From Endomychus coccineus (lineage: Eukaryota > Arthropoda > Insecta > Coleoptera > Endomychidae): a stretch of DNA of 64,000 nt. How positions within the stretch are numbered: the first letter of the stretch is position 1; each line of letters opens with the position of its first letter. Of this stretch, positions 1-10,685 are shown one piece after another. Position numbers and translations under genes: made by a program. The stretch is from contig OY294067.1 in NCBI GenBank assembly GCA_958510875.1, forward strand, positions 194,997,322-195,061,321. Direction: 5' to 3'. Under the pieces are notes generated by a model. It was not told the origin of the DNA. It searched no databases and saw only the letters and a program-made list of their open reading frames with translations.

Positions 1-235
1 TCTTCGGAACGGAAAACTGCACTTCTTCTTCGGAACGGGAAACTGAAACTGCTTCTTCAAAACGGAAAACTCAAAACATCTTCTTCGGAACAGAAACACA
101 AAAACTTCTTCTTCAAAACGGAAAAACTTGACTTCTTCCGCGGATCGGGAAACTGACAACTTCTTCTTCGGAACGGACAAACTTGAAACTTCTTCAGAAT
201 GGAAAACTCAAAACATCTTCGGACTGGAAAACTTC
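1..235. repeat. Imperfect short tandem repeat (CTTCTTCGGAACGG core)
   Basis: The core CTTCTTCGGAACGG followed by AAAACT-type sequence recurs at least six times at irregular spacing of roughly 30-37 bp, with point variation (AAAACGG, GATCGGG, AGAATGG). On the minus strand it runs into the end of the Gypsy integrase frame, so the last 70 or so residues of that frame are translated repeat rather than conserved protein. Probably the decayed 3' part of the Gypsy element or an expanded minisatellite in it. Confidence 0.6.
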
Positions 236-1385
236 TCACCATTTTCTGGCATAGGCACGTTCGGCAGTGTGTGCACTGTGATCGGTGGTCCAACATTGGT
301 TCAGGATTCGGAAGGGTTGGAAAATTCTCTTCGGTCTCCACCGGAGCGGTGAAGGAACGGACTATAGAATTCGGTACTTCAAGTTCTCGGCCAAAATTTA
401 AAAAGGCAGGTGAAAATCCAATGGATTCATGTGGGGCGGAATTTAGGGCAAATAGAAAATCGGGTAAAAATGTATCCCATTTACGGTGGTCTCCATTGCA
501 AAATTGTGCAATCATGGTTTTTAAGGTCCGGTTTGTTCTCTCCACGGGATTGCATTGTGGAGTATATGTAGGAGTGAGGCGGTGCTTAATTCCAAACTCC
601 TTCATGAGTGTCTTGAAAACTTTACTCTCATACTGCGTCCCATTGTCGCTGATAACGGTTTCCGGACAACCAAAACGAGTTATGATCTCTTCGTAGAAGG
701 CTTGAGTTACAGCTTGCGCGGTAGCTTTTCTCAACGGTTTCCACTGTACCCACTTCGTAAAACGGTCCTGCATGACAAGAATAAAATTGTTTCCCTTGGC
801 GGATCTTGGTAACGGTCCTACCAAATCGGTGCTCACACATTTCCAAGGAAACTGATTTACTGTCGGCTGCATGAATCCAGGCTTCTGCTGTTGAGACACT
901 TTGAAAGTTTGGCACTGCGTACATCCACGCACGTACTTTGCTATATCGCGGAACATCCCCGGCCAATAATACTTGTGGGATATTCGCTCAATCGTCTTGG
1001 CAATACCTAAATGTCCTGCAGTCGGACTGTCATGGTTTTCTTTCAGAACGCTTAACAGGAGTGGTTTCGGAATACATAACTTCCACGGATCTCTCCTTTC
1101 CGGTTTCGGCAAGTCATTCGAGTCCCAGAAGTCGCGGTACAACCGATTATCTTTGACACAATAATCCGGATACGCTTCTGGACTCTTTTCAACTTCGGCT
1201 TTCTTTGAATTGTACCAATTACAATTAACGGGGTCATTCAGTACGAATAACTCTTGATTGTCATCCATTCCTTCCTTGTTCGGCAATGGATCGCGTGACA
1301 GGGCATCAGCCATACGATTCAACACTCCTTTACTATATTTTATTTCAAAATCGTACTGCTGTAGGAAAATGCTCCAACGAGCCAA
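57..1385 (-). pseudogene. Gypsy pol fragment: end of RNase H plus integrase
   Basis: The frame opens with the end of RNase H (EIKYSKGVLNRMADALSR), then an integrase zinc-binding region (GHLGIAKT, HKYYWPGMF, CTQCQ: an HHCC pattern at about residues 124-160) and a retroviral-type catalytic core with the three acidic positions visible: STDLVGPLP, ISDNGTQY and NPVERTNRTLK. The integrase catalyses insertion of retrotransposon DNA. It closely follows the integrase of the intact element at 41286-44489. After about residue 365 the frame runs into the tandem repeat at 1-235, so the normal C-terminal domain is replaced. It is joined to the upstream RNase H frame only through a frameshift near 1395. Not functional as it stands. 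Confidence 0.85.
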
Positions 1386-1944
1386 TCTCCCACTCGGACT
1401 CTATTGAGTGCAGCCATTTCAATGACTGGTGATAGCTCAATACGGTAAATCTATATCCTTCCAAATATGGTCTCATTTCTTCAATGCCCCACACGATAGC
1501 CAAACACTCCTTTTCGGTAACAGAGTAATTCTTTTCGGCGGCTGTTAATGTTCGGCTAGCATAGGCAATGATTCGGTCAGCTCCCTCAATATTCTGGGTC
1601 AATGCTGCAGCAATTCCCACATCCGAAGCATCGGTTTGTAATATAAACGGTTTGTTGAAGTCTGGACAAGCTAACACGAGGGCACTGGTCAACATATCCT
1701 TCAATTTGTTGAACGAGACTTGCTGCTCTCCTCCCCAACTCCAACGTCGATGCTTCTTTAATAAGACGGTTAACGGACTGATAATTTTTGAAAATGACGG
1801 TATGAAACGGCGGTACCACGAAGCTATTCCTAAGAAATGACGGGCTTGGAATCTGCTTAATAGCTTCGATTTTCTCAGGGTCGATATGAATACCCTCTGC
1901 AGTGACTTCACTTTTCCCATTAATACCGTCGGAAACCTTATCAA
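1345..1944 (-). pseudogene. Gypsy pol fragment: RT thumb and RNase H
   Basis: Begins at the RT thumb/connection (FLGIASWYRRFIPSFSKI) and covers RNase H, with LQTDASDVG and NYSVTEKECLAIVWGI. The Asp of the usual SDH motif is Tyr here (LSYHQSLKW), so a catalytic position is lost. The frame drifts into unrelated residues at its end, near 1395, because of a frameshift; the real continuation is the integrase frame. The RT fingers and palm, including the YxDD motif, are absent. Compare the intact pol at 41286-44489. Confidence 0.85.
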
Positions 1945-2028
1945 CGCTGTGGTCCTAAACGGCGGTGAGGTGAGCGGTTTCCACCTCCTTCATCGAGGCC
2001 TGTTCAACTGGGATCTGCTTCGGCCTCG

Positions 2029-2927
2029 CTACCTCGCAGTCCCGCGGACGTTTCCCTGTACAGTGCACGGACAATCACGCGACATTACCCCAGGGCGACG
2101 GCATCTCGAGCAGAATAATTTCGGCGGATTCCGACAATTACTTCTGCTATGCCTCATTTCCCCACATCTCCAACAGGAGATGGGCTGTGTTGAGGTATTC
2201 GGTTTTAGCCTGGTAGGACACTGCGTCTTGAAGTGGCCCCGGACACCACAATCCCAACAAGTCTGCTCAGGGACATTCGGTATCCCGGACTTGACTGGCG
2301 ATTTCGGTTCAGATGCAGGTTGCCGACCCGGAGGCTCCATAATCTTTACTGCTGGACTTGGAATTTGTGCCCTTACTGACACTGGAAATATCCTCTTTTG
2401 CATGAGTTTCTGCGCAGCCTGCAGATTCTCAAATTCTTTCGCCTGTAACATTAACGACGGCACGTCGTTAAAAGTTCCTTGTCGGATGAATTGCCTATAC
2501 TCCGGCAATAAATTTCGGTGCAGCCAGAACAATTCCCGTTCTGCGGTCATTGCACCATGTCTCCTGATCAGTGTCTGCATATCCACAACATATGCAGCGG
2601 CGGTCTCATTCGCGCGTTGATGCCTGCGGGTGATCTGTACCGCCAGATCAATGTGGTAATTGGCATCCATGAAAAATAGGGTAAAGTCTCTCTGGAAATC
2701 GCCAACTTAGCCCAGCGACTACGGTTATTCCGATACCATAATAATGCAGTTCCATCTAAAACTTCCGGTAACGATAACAATAATGAATCTTTCGGTGTAT
2801 TTAGCTGCATGGCTATCTCATCTAGCCGTTCCAGGAACGTAGCGGGATCTGAAGTTACATTAAATTGGATTCGGTATTGATTCAAACGCTGAGCACTACC
2901 CGGAGCTGAATAACTATATCCAGGCAC
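2029..2927 (-). pseudogene. Gypsy gag, frameshifted
   Basis: Two overlapping minus-strand frames (2927-2568 and 2670-2029) together resemble the gag of the intact element at 40591-41391: an N-terminal capsid-like part with FLERLDEIAMQ and ALLWYRNN, then a nucleocapsid with one CCHC knuckle (CWRCGEMRHSRSNC) and a second (CSRCRRPGVMSRDC) in which the His position is Val. The two frames meet at a frameshift near 2690. No ATG was found at the true N-terminus; the first frame is open upstream toward the PBS zone. Gag would package the element RNA. Confidence 0.75.
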
Positions 2928-2989
2928 CTGCTGAACATGACTGAACGGAATATTGTGCCCTTGCTGAACAGTAGTAACCGGAACATTGT

Positions 2990-3120
2990 GAGTTTTGATT
3001 GCCCCACGTTGTGCGCCAATTGTTACTAATCTCTAATGAGCTTTGATTGCCCCACGTTGTGGCGCCAATTGTTAAGAAACTCTTTACTGAGTTTTGATTG
3101 CCCCACGTTGTAGTGACAAT
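2990..3120 (-). repeat. Triplicated primer-binding-site / LTR-edge repeat
   Basis: Three copies of a unit of about 50 bp. On the minus strand each has a PBS-like core (TGGCGCCACAACGTGGGGC or a variant) followed by CAATCAAA and a short LTR-end-like stretch finishing in TTAACA or GTAACA. The block lies directly inside the LTR at 3121-4774, exactly where the tRNA primer site of the minus-strand Gypsy should be. Only one PBS is needed for first-strand synthesis, so the junction has been tandemly duplicated. Confidence 0.65.
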
Positions 3121-4774
3121 TGTTAACCCAACTCTAATGAGTTTATTAATTAATGATGATTATGTTTGAATTCTAATTTTAATTTAATATTATTCCGGCT
3201 AGCTTTTTATTTATTTTATTCGATTTTAATTTTATTTGTTTTGATTTGAATGTTAATGAAATGATTTGTTATATTTTGAATGAAAATGATCTTTTTATAT
3301 TATATGGAATTAAACACAATATTTAGTTTGAATGTTAAAAATTTTATATTTGAATTTGTTTATGAATCTGTTTTTATGGTTACAAAATTGTTCAATTTAA
3401 ATTTATGTTCTTAAATTTCTATGTTTATAAATTGTTCTTTGTAATTTTAAATCCTCTATGTTTAACCTCAAAACTACTTAAAATTAATTCTTGTTTACAA
3501 ATGACAATCTTACATTCAGAGATACAAATACAATGAGATATTATAAATAAACTTACTTTTAAATATATTCAATAATACGAGAGAAAATGTTGACAATGTT
3601 CAGTTGTTTTATATCTTCTTGGTTATTTGATTATTCACTTTAAAAACAATGTTCTGCTTTGAAACACATACACAAGGTAAACTACGTTGTTACTTCTTTA
3701 TAAATTCAGGAACTGTTGATAATAAATTGTTAACTTGTTTTATTCTTTTAAGATATAAAACTTCTTCTATAATATACTGGAACGGCTATCGAAGACTAAA
3801 TATTCTACGATGCTACTGGAATAACTGGTTATTATAACCTTAAACGTTGATACGAAGATTCTTTAACACTACTTGCTTCGTAGGAATAATTTATTTGCTT
3901 CGGTTACTTTAACTTGTCGAAGCTACAGAGACTATTTGAGTTCTCCGATATTAAAAAAAAAACTAAGGTTATGGAAATTGACTGGAGCTGCAGGAGATGC
4001 TTCTAATATCAGATGTAAATGCAAACTGTCTGGTTTTCCTTCCTGTTTCCTTTTTATAGGACCCACAAAAGGACGCCAGTTTATGTCATTTCCAACCAAT
4101 AAGGTGCTTCCTTTCTTTATCTAGGATGCTATGCTCATTGTTGGATTTTGACAGAACTTTTTAATTGTTGACCCTTTGAAGTATCTAATTTGTCTCGACC
4201 AATCAAAATTGAGTATTCTAGAAATTTTTAATTATTGAAGATTTTCAAATTATTTAAAGTGATGTTGCATTTTGCTATTTAAATTAATATTGCCTACATT
4301 TTTCCACATATTTTGATATAAAATAACCTATGATTAGGTACATATTAACTTGATTATTCTTATTCTTATGTCAATTTTGAGATTTGTCAATTCTTAAATC
4401 TATTAAATAATATAAAATATAAATAACAATTATATAACATTGTAGAACTCAAATTTCTTAATTCTATATTAAATATATAACTTATTTTAATAATTTGTGC
4501 TATCTTCTGATAGTCTTTGATTCATTTTTATTATGATTTCCTCTTTCGTATCACTGTACGTCTATCCACTTTCACTGTTTCTTCTTTACTCTTCTTATTC
4601 TATATAACATTCTGGTTTATTTTGTTATACATTGTTTAATACTACCTATAATTTTAACTTTAAATAATGTTTTTAATTCCATATTTTATATATTTTCTGA
4701 TCTTTTCTAATTTTAATTTTTCGGTAGGTTCAAATTGTATCATTTTGTGTTATGTAGGAAATGAAATCATAACA
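3121..4774 (-). repeat. Gypsy LTR (5' LTR of minus-strand element), 1654 bp
   Basis: Plus-strand boundaries TGTTAACCC...CATAACA, giving inverted TGTTA/TAACA ends. It is related along its length to the LTR at 17466-19103 and to the shortened one at 16888-17389: shared TTCCGGCTAGCTTT block near one end and GGAAATGAAATCATAACA at the other. AT-rich and without a convincing gene; the short frames within it (3649-4124 and others) are not conserved protein. It abuts a (TA)n run at 4775. Confidence 0.75.
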
Positions 4775-4870
4775 ATATATATATATACAACGTGATTTAC
4801 GTAGGCCGTGCATTAGAAGTTTTTCAACTTGCAGTTGGACTAGAAACTTGAAATTTGGTATGCTGTCATA

Positions 4871-5450
4871 ATTGATCATGTGTGTTCTACCTCAAATGTT
4901 TTTAGTCCTACAATTATACAGGGTATGCCAAAAGTCGGTACCAACTTTCTTATTTTAAATGGAAACCTAATGTTTTTTTGTCATGGTTCGATTGGCCTTC
5001 TGATTATGACTTTAGACAACCTAAGCTATGTTTACTTATCTATCACAGTTTTTGAGATATGTCCATTTTTCTGAAAAAAATTACGGCTGTAGTAGTTTAC
5101 GAAAACACGTGTAGCCCGCAAACTGTTCAAAATTAGGAAACCAAATTTATGGAGCAGTTAGCTGGTAGTCCAGGCTAACACATGATGTCCCATCGACGGT
5201 CCCATTTCGTACCATATGGGCGCAGACGATTTTTGAATGTCGCAATATAAAATTGTCAACAACTCAATTTTTTCAAATGGCACCTACCATTTTTTTTCAA
5301 CCATTCGAAAGAAAATTGAATTTTAGGATGAGTTATTTCAGCATTCCCTATACCCAAGTTCCACCTCTATCGAGTTATTCAATAAAAATCAAGAAATGTC
5401 TTATCCTGCCGAATGATTATGTGTGTATGCCATGGAAACAAAAGAAAATT
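4871..5450 (+). repeat. Left inverted repeat of nested mariner-like element
   Basis: Reverse complement of 6605-7186 with scattered mismatches. The frames inside it (4880-5074 and 5253-5462) appear again in the other arm on the opposite strand and show no recognisable protein, so they are repeat sequence and not genes. Confidence 0.8.
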
Positions 5451-5493
5451 GTAATAATTTAATCAAAAATATTGAACAATATTGACAGAACTC

Positions 5494-6525
5494 TAGCGTA
5501 AATGTTCAATATGACCACCATTGTTGTTCAAACATTCTATTATTCTACTTTCAATAGATTGCGTAGCACGTCTGATTTCGTTGGGATCGAGACTGTCAAA
5601 AGTCTGTATTATTCTAAGTCTCAACTCATCTATATTGTGAACTGGTGAAGAATAGACCAAATCTTTTACCCTACCCCAAATATAAAAATCTAAAGGGGTA
5701 AGATCCTCGATTTCCCAACCAACGGTGCTCGAACATGGATGTCAATGTGGTAAACACAGTTCGTGTATTGTGCGGTGGTGCCCCATCCATCTGGTACCAT
5801 GAACGTGCAGCTCTAGCCAGTGCCAAATTGTCAAGAAATGTTTCTATTACATTTCGAAGAATTTCTACATATCTGTCACCATTCAGATTTTCATCGTACA
5901 TAAAGTAGCGTACCTCTTGGTTCATTACCAAACAAAACACATTTATTCGAAATTGTACTTGATTTTCAACTTCGAACACCATATGTGGATTTTCAGAAGC
6001 CCAAAAATGTCGATTGCGCCTATTGTAAACTCCCTGCTGACAAAACTTTGCCTCATCAGTCCAAATTATGTTGTCTAAGAATCCGGCGTGCTCTTGTATT
6101 TTGAGTAATAAGTCCTCGCAAAAGTTTACTCTACGGGGAAAGTCACCTGGGTGTAATTTTTGCAATCGTATAAATTTGAAAGGATGTAGCTTATGGCGGT
6201 GTAAAATGGTTTGTATTGCAGAGTATGAAAATCCCAATTCCAAAGACGCCGTTCGTATTGAGGCTTGAGGATATGCTTGAAAATATCCGAGAATGGTAAT
6301 TTGATTATCGTCATTGCCAGTTAGTGGTTTGACTCTCGTAACGGGTCTAGCCACCTTCCCAAAATGTATAAAATTAGTTTTCAATCGTGAGAACTTGCCC
6401 CGTGTCATCCTCGGTAAGTTTGGATATTTCAAATTAAACTCTCGGACAGTTCGCTGCACAATTTTTTGACACATGCCGTGGATAACAAACAAGTCAAACA
6501 CAACTTCGTTTGTATAATTTTCCAT
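5494..6525 (-). pseudogene. Mariner-like transposase with DUF4817-type N-terminus, frameshifted
   Basis: The N-terminal ~60 residues have the look of the insect DUF4817/HTH region (YTNEVVFDLFVIHGMCQK, then LPRMTRGKFSRL). The DDE/D core follows: IIWTDEAKF (first Asp), WYQMDGAPPHN (second Asp), and a third Asp in DLTPLDFYIWG that is reached only in another frame, past a frameshift/deletion near 5720-5745. With that frame the coding region ends at 5494. The product would cut and paste the element at TA sites; as seen it is dead. Start ATG at 6525. Confidence 0.75.
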
Positions 6526-6604
6526 ATTCCAATCAATTTTATTTAAGAATTAGCACGACTCGTTTTTACTTTGACAGAATAGCACCTTCTTGTTTACAGT
6601 TGTT

Positions 6605-7186
6605 TTTTGTTTTCATGGCATACTTGAATAAACACAAAAGCATTCGGCAGGATAAGGCATTTCTTGATTTTTATTGAATAACTCGATAGAGGTGGAACTT
6701 GGGTATAGAAAATGCTGAAATAACTCATCCTAAAATTCAATTTTCTTTCGAATGGTTAAAAAAAAATGGTAGGTGCCATTTGAAAAAATTGAGTTTTTGA
6801 CAATTTTATATTGCGACATTCAAAAATCGCCTGCGCCCATATGGTACAAAATGGGACCGTCGATGGGACATCAGGTGTTAGCCTGGACTACCAGCTAACT
6901 GCTCCATAAATTTGGTTTTCCTAATTTTGAACAGTTTGCGGGCTACACGTGTTTTCGTAAACTACTACAGCCGTAATTTTTTTCAGAAAAATGGACATAT
7001 CTCAAAAACTGTGATAGATAAGTAAACATAACTTAGGTTGTCTAAAGTCATAATCAGAAGGCCAATCGAACCATGACAAAAAAACATTAGGTTTCCATTT
7101 AAAATAAGAAAGTTGGTACCGACTTTTGGCATACCCTGTATAATTGTAGGACTAACAACATTTGAGGTAGAACGCACATGATCAAT
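6605..7186 (-). repeat. Right inverted repeat of nested mariner-like element
   Basis: Mirror of 4871-5450. The minus-strand frame 7237-6983 in it is the repeat counterpart of the one at 4880-5074 and is not counted as a gene. Confidence 0.8.
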
Positions 7187-7551
7187 TACAGTTCTCGTCA
7201 AATAACTTGGCACCTGTATGAAATAATATCGGCACATTATAAATTGTCTATCTTCTTCTAATACTCATGATTTAGATAAAGAAACATTGTAACGTGTAGT
7301 TTCTAAGAAAACCACGTACGTCAATGGCATTGTCATGATCTAGAAAGAGACAAAACATCCCCGTCCTATCGCATTTGAATCACGTTATTTTTGTCAAGTT
7401 GCAGGCCTGTCTTGTCTTTTGTCTTGTCAATTGTCAAATCTTATGTCTGACACCTGACTCCTGTTATCGCGAATCTAAGTGTGAACAATTTCAATCAATC
7501 ATTTGCTTCCGTTCTTTACAAAATCTGTTCTTATAAGAACAAAAATTTGAG

Positions 7552-9213
7552 ATGTCACACAATAAAGTTCTTCATCGACAAGCGCGTGAGTTCATCAGTT
7601 CACTTACTGAATACTTCGAAAGAGAAAAACACAACGGAGGCCCTTTAACACCACTTTCGTCAGTTCGAGAGGTATATTATTACACACAAATACATTATTA
7701 ACAATCATCTAATTCTAAAATACGATTTTCCAGAGGGTAGCAGAGGCATTGCATATTTCTGTAAGGACTGTTACCAGAATTAAACATGAAAAGGCCACTC
7801 AGCCAATATTGGAATCTCCAGGCAAGAAACGTAGGTCTAGAAGGAAGAAGACAGAAAACTTACCAGAGACAACGAAAATGGAAATAAGAAATTCTTTGTA
7901 TGAGATGTATTCTCAACGTAAGTTCAAGTTAATGCTTTCTCCTACTGTGTGCACAGTAATAATTTGAAAAAACATATAGAATACTGAACTGAAACAGAAA
8001 TTTAAATGATCTACAAAGGTCAATTGCTTAGGTACAATTATTGTTTTCATCAGTTGATAGCTCGCTTTGAAAACGTCCCTGTGTGTTATAAACAATTAAA
8101 CTTGAAGTTCATGTAAATTTGAATTTGTGTTTGATTTCAATATGGTACATAGTTTTTGAAATGAATTTACATCAAGTAAACCCTGAATCTATAGATTGAT
8201 AATTTTACTATTTTTTAGGTAAACATGTGACTACAGCTTCGCTCAATAAAGAAATCAAACGTAAAGCTATTGAAATAAGTGACTCCAGCCTGGGACGTGT
8301 TCTGCATTCAATTGGTTTTAAGTATCAAAAAGATAACCCTAGAAGAGCTCTAATGGAAAGAAATAACATTGTATGTTTAAGACAGCAATTTTTAAGAGAA
8401 TACATGAAAAATTTATCTTCAGCTTTGCGAAGAGATGTAATCTTTTTGGACGAAACTTGGATTTTTTCAAAAGGAAGTACTATTACTTCTTGGCAAGATA
8501 GCAGTATTAAAAGTGTGCGAAAAACTCAATTTCAAGGAAGACGATACATTGTCCTACATGCTGGAGGTAGTAACGGTTTCATAAATGATGCCTCGCTAAC
8601 ATTCACTACTAAATCACAAAGTGCTGATTATCATGGTGACATGAATGGTGAAATATTTATAAAGTGGATTAGGGAAAAGCTCATACCAAATTTAGAAGAG
8701 CCTTCTTTAATTGTGATGGACAATGCCCCATACCATTCGATGTTGGTTGAAAAAAACCCATCAAGTGCTTGGACTAAAAATAAAATAACGGAATGGCTCG
8801 ATGCACATAACGTACATTGGGAAACAAACATGTTCAAACCTGAACTACTACTGTTATCAAAACAAAATGTTCAAGAAAAGAAATATATCATAGATGAAAT
8901 ACTCAGAAGTCACGGACATGAAGTTCTTAGATTGCCACCATATCATTGTGAATTCAATGCTATTGAACTTATATGGGCTAAAACTAAAGCTTTTTATAAT
9001 ATCCATATCAATAATAGTGAAGGAAAATCAGTGGAAAATGTTTGGTATGATGCACTACCTTCTTGCACACCAAATATGTGGGAAAATTGTGTAAGGCACA
9101 CTGAAAATTTAATTAAAAAATGGTATGAAAGGGAAGTACATATTGATGATTTCCCAGAGATAATTATCAATCTTGAACATGACAGCTCCAGCTCCCATGA
9201 GAGTGAAGAGTAA
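7552..9213 (+). CDS. DDE transposase of the outer IS630/Tc1/mariner-type element
   Basis: Three exons fit join(7552..7671, 7734..7917, 8219..9213): 1299 nt, 432 residues, no internal stop. Introns are 62 and 301 nt with GT-AG ends (a GTAAGT donor at 7918). Exon 1 begins at an ATG (MSHNKVLHRQ); exons 1-2 give a DNA-binding HTH region (ALHISVRTVTRIKHEK) and a basic stretch (GKKRRSRRKK). The catalytic domain in exon 3 shows FLDETWIF, IVMDNAPYHS and CEFNAIELIWA. About 81 residues separate the second Asp from the Glu, far more than the 34 of Tc1 and near the spacing reported for the DD82E (Sailor) group. Acidic, Ser-rich C-terminus. It appears potentially functional. Confidence 0.85.
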
Positions 9214-10471
9214 ATTTGTATATAATAATTGTTGATTTCAGTATTTTGACAAGTGAGTAAACAGATTACAAACACAAACCTAAAATAAGGGATTAGAATA
9301 CTTAAATTATAATAACAAAAAATATATGTATTTATATATGTGTATGTATGTATATAACTATATATTAATATTAACTTTTACATAATGTAATTACTCTGTA
9401 AAAAACCAACCTGATCAACAATAAATATTATTATTATTATTTATTATTATTATATACCTGGCAAAGTATTGAATGACATTATCAAATAATTATATTATAT
9501 ACTTTCACATGTTGCATTATTTTTCTACATATAAATACCCATAGCACATATATAAATGCAGAAGTGCATGATGTGAGATCTTAAAAAATTGTAAAGGAAA
9601 AGAACACCTATTTATTCATTATATTTATTAAATGAAGATATAAAAATGAAACATTGAATTAATATATATTTCTCTAATAGGAAGAACTAGTATTATCGGT
9701 GGAGAATTATATTACATTGTTTGACAAGTTTCAGAATGCAGTTTTTGTTAATCGATATTTTCACGGGAGAAAAAGACAACAACACTGAAGCCTCTATGCT
9801 TGAGAATTCTAATTCACAATGTATACTTCATTTATGTGAGATGTAGCTGCAGTTTATCACCACAATATTGAAGTTAGGCCCCTCGAGCACCAGCAAATTG
9901 AAAATCTATTCTGAAAGCGTTTCTACGTAGATTGTATTTACATGTTTTGCTGGGGACAGGTTTTTTGTCTAAATTTCCATCACAGAAATAGTGAAAGTAG
10001 ATTTATAGGTAGGTACTGTCATGTTCATGAAATAGTAACATCATGGTAATGTGGTTCTTCACCATGTCCACATGCAATTGTATTCAAATGCCGTTGCTGC
10101 CTGATTCCTTCATTCACAGGGAACCCAACACAATAACTGCTGCTTAAAAGTGTAATCCGTTCTAATACACGACAATACATTAAAAGTATTGAAATTAATA
10201 TTCACTCTAAAAAGATAAACAAAGTAAACCAACGAATGTTATAGGTTATAACAGCTGCAAATATTTATAAATAAACATGATAAGCTCGGAATGACGAACA
10301 TTATAAGAAACTTGAAAATGCTAACCGACTAGGTACGAATTCAACCGATAAAGTTGATTCTGCAGCGTGTGGCTTACGGAAATTTCTGTACCACGTCTAC
10401 CAACTTAACAATATAACACGTGTGAATCAAGAAGTTTTCATAATCAGATACGCCCATTGATGACGTACGGG
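9214..10471. other. 3' non-coding part of the outer transposon
   Basis: AT-rich sequence between the transposase stop and the right inverted repeat. Several AATAAA-type signals lie just after the gene (for example near 9420). I see no conserved frame, RNA gene or further repeat of note. Confidence 0.5.
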
Positions 10472-10576
10472 CCTAGTTATTTGACGAGAACTGTATGACA
10501 GCATACCAAATTTCAAGTTTCTAGTCCAACTGCAAGTTGAAAAACTTCTAATGCACGGCCTACGTAAATCACGTTG
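10472..10576 (-). repeat. Right terminal inverted repeat of the outer transposon
   Basis: Reverse complement of 4788-4870 plus 7189-7208. Ends in ...CGTTG followed by TA. It also marks where the 3' part of the minus-strand recombinase gene is lost. Confidence 0.8.
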
Positions 10577-10685
10577 TATATATATATATTTTCCTGTTAT
10601 TTTCCTTTTTTCCTGTTATTTTTCTTAATAGTACCTATAACAATGAACTATGATTTTAAAATCCTCAATTGAACAATTAATTTAC

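Larger units (their letters stand above)
1..4774 (-). mobile_element. Decayed Ty3/Gypsy retrotransposon, 3' end outside window
   Basis: Reading on the minus strand from right to left: LTR (3121-4774), a PBS-like repeat zone (2990-3120), gag (2927-2029), the RT thumb and RNase H (1944-1345) and integrase (1385 leftward). The protease and the RT fingers/palm that should lie between gag and RT thumb are missing, so an internal deletion is placed near 1944-2029. Frameshifts break gag near 2690 and pol near 1395. The 3' LTR is not in the window. The protein families match the intact Gypsy at 39101-46403, but the LTR belongs to a different family, shared with the copies at 16888 and 17466. Confidence 0.75.
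4871..7186 (-). mobile_element. Nested mariner-like transposon with ~580-bp inverted repeats
   Basis: Ends ATTGATCATG...CATGATCAAT with a TA duplication (4869-4870 and 7187-7188), inserted within the left inverted repeat of the larger transposon at 4788-10576. Long inverted repeats at 4871-5450 and 6605-7186 surround a single broken transposase (5494-6525, minus). 2316 bp in all. Removing it restores continuity of the outer repeat, which otherwise appears uninterrupted near 10490. Confidence 0.85.
4788..10576 (+). mobile_element. IS630/Tc1/mariner-type DNA transposon, TA-flanked, interrupted
   Basis: The ends CAACGTGATTTACG... and its reverse complement (...CGTAAATCACGTTG) are flanked by TA on both sides (4786-4787 and 10577-10578). 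The terminal inverted repeat is about 104 bp: on the left it is 4788-4870 continued at 7189-7208 after an inserted element, on the right 10472-10576. The element carries one intact spliced transposase gene (7552-9213). Without the nested 2.3-kb insertion it is about 3.47 kb. It lies in a (TA)n tract beside the Gypsy LTR. Confidence 0.8.

Noticed and set aside
4880..5074. Short hydrophobic frame, repeated at 7237-6983
   Set aside because: Part of the long inverted repeat of the nested mariner-like element, present in both arms.
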